In this document: positions 57,761 through 64,000 of the stretch, piece by piece
How positions within the stretch are numbered: position 1 is the stretch's first letter
Layout of the letters: every line of letters starts with the position of its first letter
DNA from: Cohnella silvisoli
GTDB taxonomy: Bacteria > Bacillota > Bacilli > Paenibacillales > Paenibacillaceae
DNA: 64,000 nt
Direction: 5' to 3'
Assembly (NCBI RefSeq): GCF_021190915.1
Contig: NZ_JAIOAP010000015.1
Location: 62,001-126,000 of the forward strand
The notes under the pieces: generated by a model
The model's database searches: none
Told to the model about the DNA's origin: nothing
The model's input: the letters and a program-made list of their open reading frames with translations, nothing else
Position numbers and translations under genes: made by a program

Positions 57761-57817
57761 AGCTGCACGATAGGGAAAGCCCGTGAGATTCATGCGGGCT
57801 TTCCCTATCATGCAGCT
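57761..57817. terminator. Strong bidirectional terminator
   Basis: A perfect 15-bp stem (57769-57783 with 57795-57809) is extended by AGCTGCA/TGCAGCT (57761-57767 with 57811-57817) after one mismatch. It lies between convergent genes. Confidence 0.85.
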
Positions 57818-57861
57818 TATACTCCGTTGCTAGTAGCGCTTTATAATGCTCATCTCACTTC

Positions 57862-59250
57862 TCATCCCCTGCTCTCCGCCGACTTACGCGCAGCAGGCAA
57901 TAAGTAAGCCACGAACAGGTTAACGAGAGCAATAACAAGAATGGCTATGAAAATCAAATGCATCCCGTCGGCCATCTGTAAGGGTGTATCCTCTTTAACA
58001 ACGCGATTGAACAGCATTCCGAATACGGCTACTGCGATCGTTTGACCTAATGCGCTCATTAACGCGTTCGTCGAAGTAGCTACCCCTCGCATATTACCGG
58101 CGGCCGCATTCTGAATCGTAACGATGGCCGGTGCGTTGATGCAGCCCATACCGAAACCAACGACGATAACGATTCCGATCACTTGCCAATAGGAGGAATT
58201 CATATTAAGGGTAAAGAGCCATAACGCCCCTCCAGCCACGAGGGCTGCTCCTGCCGACATGAATATTTTCGCGCCGAAGCGGAACATGAATCTCCCGGAT
58301 AAATTCGAAGCCAACGGCCATGCGATGGACATCGGCATCAACATCAAGCCCGAAGTCGTTGCGCTGTAACCAAGCACGTTCTGAACCCATAAGGGAATAT
58401 AGATGGTCACCCCCGCCACGACGCAAAACCCGAAAAACCCAAGTCCATAAGGAACGGATAACCTTCTATCGCGGAATAACGACAACGGAAGCATCGGCTC
58501 CCTAGCCTTTGCTTCTATCGCTAAGAAGACGATAAGGAATGCGGCCGCAATAGCGAAAAGGATCAGAATCGTCGAAGAATCCCAAGCATAGGTTTTCCCG
58601 CCGGTCAGAAAAGCAAGCAATAGACTCGATATGCACACGGTAAAGGTTAACGCCCCGTAATAATCGATACTCTTGGGCACCTTAGCGAATCGTTCATGCA
58701 GAAATCCGAAAACAAGAATAAAGGATACGATGCTCACGGGCACGTTCATATAGAAAATCCAGCGCCAAGAGATCTCATCGACGAAGTAGCCGCCTACGAA
58801 AGGTCCAAGCAAACCGGCTACCGACCATACGGATGCCAGAATCCCCTGCACTTTGCCTCTTTGCTCTCCCGTGTACAGGTCTCCGATAATCGTAAATGTA
58901 ACCGGCGTTAACGCACCTGCGCCCATCCCCTGGATCGCCCGAAACCAGATCAGCTCGGTCATCGAATGAGCCGCTCCGCACAATACGGATCCCACTAAGA
59001 ATAATAACAGGCCAATCGTGAAAATGGACTTTCTTCCGAACAAGTCCGCCAGCTTGCCGAAGATCGGCGTCGTGACGCAAGTCGTTAGCGTGTAGATGGA
59101 GAATATCCAGCTTATTAGGCTTAACCCTTGTAATTCCTTGGCAATGCTAGTCGTTGCAGTCGTTACGACGGTTGAGTCCAAAGCTCCTATGAACAGAGCA
59201 GAGAGCAACCCTATAGTTACCACTGTGCGATTGGTTTTTTTCTGCGACAT
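57862..59250 (-). CDS. MFS exporter, DHA2 (EmrB/QacA-like) 14-helix type
   Basis: 462 residues from ATG at 59250 behind AGAAGGA; an upstream TTG lacks spacing. Motif C-type N-terminus LFIGALDSTVVTTATTSIAKEL with the D-x-x-V signature of DHA2 members, motif A GKLADLFGRKSIF, RAIQGMGAGALTPVTFTIIG, and WSVAGLLGPFVGGYFVD. About 14 membrane helices. Proton-driven export of drugs or other cationic/lipophilic compounds. No regulator is adjacent. Confidence 0.9.
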   Translation of the reverse strand: MSQKKTNRTVVTIGLLSALFIGALDSTVVTTATTSIAKELQGLSLISWIFSIYTLTTCVTTPIFGKLADLFGRKSIFTIGLLLFLVGSVLCGAAHSMTELIWFRAIQGMGAGALTPVTFTIIGDLYTGEQRGKVQGILASVWSVAGLLGPFVGGYFVDEISWRWIFYMNVPVSIVSFILVFGFLHERFAKVPKSIDYYGALTFTVCISSLLLAFLTGGKTYAWDSSTILILFAIAAAFLIVFLAIEAKAREPMLPLSLFRDRRLSVPYGLGFFGFCVVAGVTIYIPLWVQNVLGYSATTSGLMLMPMSIAWPLASNLSGRFMFRFGAKIFMSAGAALVAGGALWLFTLNMNSSYWQVIGIVIVVGFGMGCINAPAIVTIQNAAAGNMRGVATSTNALMSALGQTIAVAVFGMLFNRVVKEDTPLQMADGMHLIFIAILVIALVNLFVAYLLPAARKSAESRG

Positions 59251-59432
59251 CTTAATCCTTCTCTCCAACTATTAACTTACCTATTCGAATATATTAACAG
59301 ATCATAGGGACAGCAGCTAACATCTTCTTCGTAAACGTGTGCAACCAAAACATACCAGTTTGCGTCAAAATACATATCCAACACATTCACTGCCCTGCAA
59401 TAATGAGACCTTATCCCAAGGAGGATATATTG

Positions 59433-61868
59433 ATGCGTAAAAAAGCTATTTTCGCCACGTTGCTCATGTGCGTAATGCTTGCGGCACCTTCCGTAACAGG
59501 ATCTACGAATCAAACGGTATACGCGCAAACAAACGTTAAGGTTCAGATTAATGGCGTCCCCTTATCGTTATCCACTCCCGCATTCGTAGACAAGAAAACG
59601 GTGATCGTACCTTTGTGCGAAGTTGCGGATGCTCTTAAGGCCCAAGTATCGCCGAAGTTGAATTCGGGACAACCAAAAACCGTCACGTTAAGCCGCGGCA
59701 ACCGTACGGCAACTCTAACGATAGGATCGACCTTACTAACGGCCAATGGGCGGTCGGTGAAACTCGATGTCGCACCCTCGTTGCGCGGGAAAATGATAAT
59801 GGTTCCTTTGCGGGCAATATCCGAATCGCTGGGAACCGTCGTCGCTTGGGATGGTTTCCGCAAAATCATAAGCATAAACGATCCAACTCAGCTCCCCGTA
59901 GTCGGTACAACGAAGAAATTGGAACAATTGCTTAAGCAGATCGAAAGTAGTAACGGTTATTTCCGGCGCGGCGGCGTTGTTGCCGAAGCAGCGCAAGGCT
60001 CGACAACAACGATTGATAAAGCCGCTGTCCCTACAGCTTCCTCAGCCCCATCCGCTGGCGAAAGCAATGGGTTTTCCCAGACGAACGTACAGGTCGAAGG
60101 CGTAGACGAAGCCGATTGGGCTAAAACCGATGGTAAATTCATCTATCAGCTGAGCGGGTCCCGTATTCTCATTTCTGACATCTCTAATCCGTCCGCTCCC
60201 AAGCTTGCTTCAACGCTGGAATACATGCCGGGCGAAATGTTCAATCCGCAAGAATTGTACGTCGATAACAAAAAATTGATCGTTATCGGGCAAAACAATT
60301 CAGCCATTCCTATGCCGGTAAACTTCATGGAGGGAGGCGCTGCTCCGCAAACGAGTATCAGCTCCGACGCCAAAATGGGCATCATGCCGCCTCGCGACTT
60401 CCGCAGCACCGTACTAACTAAAATTTACGAGCTTAGCGATTCAGGACAGCCTAAGCTTATTAGAGAAACTCAACTCGAGGGCACTTACATTTCCTCTCGT
60501 AAGATCGACAGCGCCTTATATGTCATAACGAATAAGAATAACTACATGTATTATCCGATGACCAAATCCACAACAGGCACCGGAAATAGCAGCCCGTCCA
60601 GCGAATTCGAGCCTCTGTATGGCGATTCTAGCAAATCGAGCGATTTAAAGAAGCTTCCGCTTAGCGATATTCGTTATTTTCCCGATTCGTCCGACAACAG
60701 CATCCTAATAATCGGAGTGCTCGATCTCGATCGGCCTGCTCAAGAAATGCAAGTTTCCGCCTATCTCGGCTCCGGGCAGACGATCTACGCTTCAGCTAAG
60801 CACCTTTACGTAGCCATTGCCAAATACATTCCCAAAGGGGATACCTACCGTCAAGAAACTCAGGTATACAAATTCAGGCTGGACCAAGGCAACATCGTCT
60901 ATATCGGCGAGGGCTCGGTGCCGGGTACGGTCTTGAATCAATTCGCGATGGATGAGCATGACAGTTACTTCCGCATTGCCACTACGACGGGGGACACTTG
61001 GGCAAGCGGCGAGGGAAAATCCTCTAATAACCTTTATATGCTGGATGAACAGATGAAGACAGTCGGAACTTTAGCCAATCTCGCTCCCGGCGAACGCATA
61101 TACTCCACTCGATTCATGGGCGGAAGAGCTTATATTGTAACGTTCCGCAATGTAGATCCTTTGTTTGCGATCGACTTGCGCAATCCGGCGAAACCGACCG
61201 TGCTCGGGCAGTTGAAAATTCCCGGTTATAGCGATTACCTGCATCCTTACGACGACAACCATCTTATCGGGTTCGGCAAAGAAACGATCGAGATTCCTTC
61301 GAAGGGCTCGGGTCCGGATGCAACGATGGCGTTCTACCAAGGGATGAAAATCGCGCTGTTCGACGTATCCGACGTCAGCCACCCGATAGAGAAATTCAAG
61401 GAAACGATAGGCGACCGGGGCACGAACTCAGAGCTGCTAAGCAATCACAAAGCGCTTCTGTTTTCCAAATCCAAAGGGCTGATGGCTTTTCCCGTCGAGT
61501 TGATGGAAGTCAAAAACAAGGGAACCATTGAACAGGGAGGCTTCCCCGAATACGGGCAGTTCACCTATCAAGGGGCTTACGTGTATCACGTTGATCTCGA
61601 CAAAGGATTTACCTTGCAGGGCAGAATAACTCATCTGTCGCAAGACGATCTGATCAAGAGCGGCCAATACGGATTCGATTACGGCAAATCCGTCCGACGC
61701 ATTCTCTATGCGGGAGATACTCTCTACACACTGTCCGATCGTATGCTTAAGGCTAACGATATGAGCAGCCTGAAAGAGCGCGGGGAACTGACTTATCCTG
61801 CGCCTCCTGAGCCAACCTACCAGGTCGAACCGGGCGGCCCTTCAATTACGCCGATACCTGCTCGATAA
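59433..61868 (+). CDS. Secreted beta-propeller protein with copper-amine-oxidase-N-like module
   Basis: 811 residues from ATG at 59433 behind AAGGAGGA. Signal peptide MRKKAIFATLLMCVMLAAPS...VYAQ. Residues about 35-150 form a copper-amine-oxidase N-like stalk (VQINGVPLSLSTPAFVDKKT; MVPLRAISESLGTVVAWDG). The rest is the beta-propeller family opening with TNVQVEGVDEADWAKTDGKF, with blades such as SGSRILISDISNPSAPKLAS and LNQFAMDEHDSYFRIATTTG. No cell-wall anchor. Family members are secreted with unknown function, and the copper residues of true amine oxidases are not part of this module. Confidence 0.8.
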   Translation: MRKKAIFATLLMCVMLAAPSVTGSTNQTVYAQTNVKVQINGVPLSLSTPAFVDKKTVIVPLCEVADALKAQVSPKLNSGQPKTVTLSRGNRTATLTIGSTLLTANGRSVKLDVAPSLRGKMIMVPLRAISESLGTVVAWDGFRKIISINDPTQLPVVGTTKKLEQLLKQIESSNGYFRRGGVVAEAAQGSTTTIDKAAVPTASSAPSAGESNGFSQTNVQVEGVDEADWAKTDGKFIYQLSGSRILISDISNPSAPKLASTLEYMPGEMFNPQELYVDNKKLIVIGQNNSAIPMPVNFMEGGAAPQTSISSDAKMGIMPPRDFRSTVLTKIYELSDSGQPKLIRETQLEGTYISSRKIDSALYVITNKNNYMYYPMTKSTTGTGNSSPSSEFEPLYGDSSKSSDLKKLPLSDIRYFPDSSDNSILIIGVLDLDRPAQEMQVSAYLGSGQTIYASAKHLYVAIAKYIPKGDTYRQETQVYKFRLDQGNIVYIGEGSVPGTVLNQFAMDEHDSYFRIATTTGDTWASGEGKSSNNLYMLDEQMKTVGTLANLAPGERIYSTRFMGGRAYIVTFRNVDPLFAIDLRNPAKPTVLGQLKIPGYSDYLHPYDDNHLIGFGKETIEIPSKGSGPDATMAFYQGMKIALFDVSDVSHPIEKFKETIGDRGTNSELLSNHKALLFSKSKGLMAFPVELMEVKNKGTIEQGGFPEYGQFTYQGAYVYHVDLDKGFTLQGRITHLSQDDLIKSGQYGFDYGKSVRRILYAGDTLYTLSDRMLKANDMSSLKERGELTYPAPPEPTYQVEPGGPSITPIPAR

Positions 61869-61892
61869 TCATCACATAAGCATATACGGATG

Positions 61893-61925
61893 AAGAGGCC
61901 GAGGGAATCTCCCCAGGCCTCTTTC
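61893..61925 (+). terminator. Intrinsic terminator
   Basis: AAGAGGCC (61893-61900) pairs with GGCCTCTT (61916-61923), with an inner GAGG/CCCC part-pair and TTCTTATT after it. Ends the beta-propeller gene. Confidence 0.8.
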
Positions 61926-62039
61926 TTATTGCGTATCGTCTCTACTATAACTAAGTTGAGCTGATTATCTTGCATAATGACAATGTCAATTGGAAAACAT
62001 ATGGACTGCACCATCTGGAAGATAAAGGATGACATACTA

Positions 62040-63536
62040 ATGGTCGATCAACACAATGATGTTCATAACGAAGAAATCCCTACTGAATTAGTGAAAATGA
62101 TTACCCAACTGGAATGCGTGTTCTCGGACACGCCCGATTTGATTATGCGCAAATTAAGGATAAAACAAACAGGAGAACAGGCTGTTCTGACTTACCTTGA
62201 CGGGTTGACGGATAAAATTTCAATCAATCAAGATGTGCTCCGTCCGCTTCTATTCGAAGCCGGCAGCGGCGAAGCAGGCGGCGAATTAATGATGACGGTC
62301 GGGCATATCGAGCCGCAATTGAATTGGTCGCAAATTAAACTGTCCATATTGCAGGGCAGCAGTGTTTTGTTCGTGGACGGAAGATCGGAAGCCTATTCCT
62401 TGGATACGAAAGGCTGGCCGCAGCGGGCGATCGAAGACCCTCAGCTGGAGGCTTCGTTAAAAGGAGCACATCAAGGGTTCGTTGAGACAGGCGAACAAAA
62501 TATCGCTTTAATCCGCCGCTATATTCCCAATCGCGAACTTAAATTGAAGAGGCTAACCGTAGGTCAACGGGGACAAACGACGGTATCCGTACTCTATTTG
62601 GAAGATGTAGTCAACCCGAATTTGCTAAAGCGTTTAATAGAACGAATTCAGCAGATCGACGTGGATGTCATTATTAATACCGGAGAACTGACGGAATTTA
62701 TCGAAGACAGTCCGTTCTCTATTTTCCCTCAACTGATTTCCACCGAGAGACCCGATGCCGCCGCTTCGCAAATTTTGCAAGGAAGATGCGTCATTGTCGT
62801 AGACCGTTCGCCAAGCGTTCTGGTCACGCCTGTCTCGTTTATGTCCTTTTTTCAGAACGTTGACGATTATAGCACCCGGTGGCCGATTTCAACTTTTTTG
62901 CGGCTGCTGCGCCTGTTCGCTTTTTTCACTGCCGCGTTTCTGCCCGGGATTTATATTGCCGTCATTTCCTATCACTTTGAAATCATTCCGTTAAAACTGC
63001 TGTTGACGCTTGGGGAGTCTCGGGGACAAGTGCCTTTTCCGCCATTCGTTGAAGCCATTTTTATGGAAATCACGCTGGAAATGCTGCGCGAAGCGGGAAT
63101 TCGTCTTCCCGCCCCGGTAGGGCAGACGGTTGGAATCGTTGGAGGTATCGTGATAGGGCAAGCTGTCGTACAGGCCGGCTTAATAAGCAATATTATGGTT
63201 ATCATTGTCTCTTTTACCGCCATATCTTCCTTTATCCTGCCTAACTTCGATATGGTTGCAGCGGCGAGACTCATTCGTTTTATGTTGATGGTCCTAGCTA
63301 CCTTATTCGGATTTGTCGGATTAATCATTGGTTTAATGATCATGATCGGACATCTGATCGCGCTTAAATCGCTTGGGGTTCCTTACGGCAGCCCGTTTGC
63401 GCCGGTACGTTTTACGGACTGGAAAGACACGTTGGTCCGAGTTCCACTGTGGCTCATGAACAAACGACCGTTAAGCACAACGCCAATACAAATAAAAAGA
63501 CAAGGGAAAAGCCGTGTTGGGGAGGAGTCGGAATGA
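62040..63536 (+). CDS. GerA-type spore germination receptor A subunit
   Basis: 498 residues from ATG at 62040, which has AAAGGATGA at 8 nt; ATG at 61977 (519 residues) has no ribosome site but cannot be excluded. N-terminal soluble domain (about 1-270) with LSILQGSSVLFVDG, ERIQQIDVDVIINTGEL and SPFSIFPQLISTERPD, then the GerA core: GRCVIVVDRSPSVLVTPVSF, FLRLLRLFAFFTAAFLPGIY, and five or so membrane helices including GQAVVQAGLISNIMVIIVS. It sits in the inner spore membrane and answers nutrient germinants with B and C subunits. Overlaps the gerB-type gene (ATGA). Its presence implies an endospore former. Confidence 0.9.
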   Translation: MVDQHNDVHNEEIPTELVKMITQLECVFSDTPDLIMRKLRIKQTGEQAVLTYLDGLTDKISINQDVLRPLLFEAGSGEAGGELMMTVGHIEPQLNWSQIKLSILQGSSVLFVDGRSEAYSLDTKGWPQRAIEDPQLEASLKGAHQGFVETGEQNIALIRRYIPNRELKLKRLTVGQRGQTTVSVLYLEDVVNPNLLKRLIERIQQIDVDVIINTGELTEFIEDSPFSIFPQLISTERPDAAASQILQGRCVIVVDRSPSVLVTPVSFMSFFQNVDDYSTRWPISTFLRLLRLFAFFTAAFLPGIYIAVISYHFEIIPLKLLLTLGESRGQVPFPPFVEAIFMEITLEMLREAGIRLPAPVGQTVGIVGGIVIGQAVVQAGLISNIMVIIVSFTAISSFILPNFDMVAAARLIRFMLMVLATLFGFVGLIIGLMIMIGHLIALKSLGVPYGSPFAPVRFTDWKDTLVRVPLWLMNKRPLSTTPIQIKRQGKSRVGEESE

Positions 63537-64000
63537 AAGATTATGCAAACAATCAAATTACGCTCTTACAGTATATCTTTATCATTACAGGCCTACAGGT
63601 AAATGTCTCCATTGTTTCGTTGCCGAGAAATTTAGCCGAAACGGCTGGAACGGACGGCTGGATGTCCATTATTATAGGTTGGGTAATAAGTGCTGCAGCG
63701 AGCATCGCTATCATTCGGGTCATGAAGAACCATCCTGAAGGTACCTTGCTGGATCTACTAACGCGATTTATGGGAATGTGGGCAGGAAAAGTCATTTCTC
63801 TGCTTCTGTCGCTCTATTATTTTTATATCCTGTACGATGGGCTTACCCGTACGATTCTAATTACGAAAGCATGGCTTCTCCCCACTATTCCCAATTTCAT
63901 TCTGATGATTTTGCTGCTTATTCCTACATATGCAATCGCCCAGCATGGTCCCAGTGTATTAGGAAGATATGCGGAGCTCATCGCTTACATGTCCTTATGG
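63533..64000 (+). CDS. GerB-type spore germination permease (3' end outside window)
   Basis: 156 codons visible, open to the window edge. ATG at 63533 overlaps the A-subunit stop and follows GGGGAGGAG. Family start NNQITLLQYIFIITGLQV, VSLPRNLAETAGTDGWMSII (first helices of the amino-acid-permease-like fold), then FMGMWAGKVISLLLSLYYFY and LPTIPNFILMILLLIPTYAI. B subunits are APC-superfamily membrane proteins that bind germinants. A C-subunit lipoprotein gene would be expected next. Confidence 0.9.
   Translation, partial: MKDYANNQITLLQYIFIITGLQVNVSIVSLPRNLAETAGTDGWMSIIIGWVISAAASIAIIRVMKNHPEGTLLDLLTRFMGMWAGKVISLLLSLYYFYILYDGLTRTILITKAWLLPTIPNFILMILLLIPTYAIAQHGPSVLGRYAELIAYMSLW

Noticed and set aside
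61972..62040. Possible sporulation (sigma-G-type) promoter before the GerA gene
   Set aside because: TGCATA and CATATG/CATACTA pieces are present, but spacings (21 bp, or overlapping the start codon) do not fit the consensus.

Overview
The window looks like chromosome of a spore-forming Gram-positive of the Paenibacillaceae (Paenibacillus or Cohnella type). The basis is gene content and signals rather than any marker gene: a GerA-type spore germination operon at the right edge, YesMN-type two-component and AraC-type regulators beside carbohydrate ABC transporters that carry no ATPase gene of their own, strong AGGAGG-type ribosome sites, many intrinsic terminators, and very large secreted multi-module proteins. 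No rRNA or tRNA gene was seen.

Layout. 1-7.6 kb: end of a MarR regulator, a glyoxalase-fold (VOC) multidomain gene with its AraC/GyrI-like regulator, and a coupled operon of an extended sigma factor followed by two solute-binding-protein-like genes without signal peptides. 7.8-12.5 kb: short metabolic and stress genes (SDR reductase, HxlR regulator, NTR/TIMP-like protein, AraC plus phytanoyl-CoA-type dioxygenase, YCII protein) mixed with decayed gene fragments. 12.6-24 kb: a glycan-use locus with a secreted GH99-like enzyme, an LplABC-type ABC importer and a membrane-anchored AraC regulator. 24-33.6 kb: alpha/beta hydrolase, nucleotidyltransferase, an esterase/oxidoreductase/DUF72 group, and a second sugar ABC importer with AraC regulator. 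33.7-47.6 kb: a 1730-residue secreted double metallophosphoesterase, then a third importer (lipoprotein, two permeases, Gfo/Idh/MocA oxidoreductase) with its YesN/YesM two-component pair. 47.9-52.3 kb: a membrane coiled-coil protein with a phosphodiester glycosidase, then a cyclic-di-GMP module in which two GEMM-type riboswitches precede a 58-residue ORF and an EAL / unknown / CBS-GGDEF operon. 52.4-57.1 kb: the most unusual region (below). 57.4-64 kb: small coiled-coil protein, DHA2-type MFS exporter, secreted beta-propeller protein, and gerA-gerB of a germination operon.

The 52.4-57.1 kb block is best read as an integron-type gene-cassette array without an integrase in view (a CALIN). Five related imperfect palindromes of about 147-193 bp, plus a half site at each end, separate six short AT-rich modules: a toxin-antitoxin pair, a DinB-like protein, a methyltransferase, a HEAT-repeat protein, a PLD-family nuclease with a zinc ribbon, and an unknown protein. 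All genes lie on the minus strand. Most palindromes begin with an RYYYAAC-type and end with a GTTRRRY-type core, and the two ends of each module are complementary over about 15 bp in a module-specific way, as expected if each was once a circle closed at its own site. This arrangement in a Firmicute is the main result.

Shared themes: sugar uptake loci each pair with a dedicated AraC or YesMN regulator; a 78-bp element is repeated upstream of two unlinked minus-strand transcription units; and several remnants (HIT protein, transporter C-termini) show that the spaces between operons turn over.
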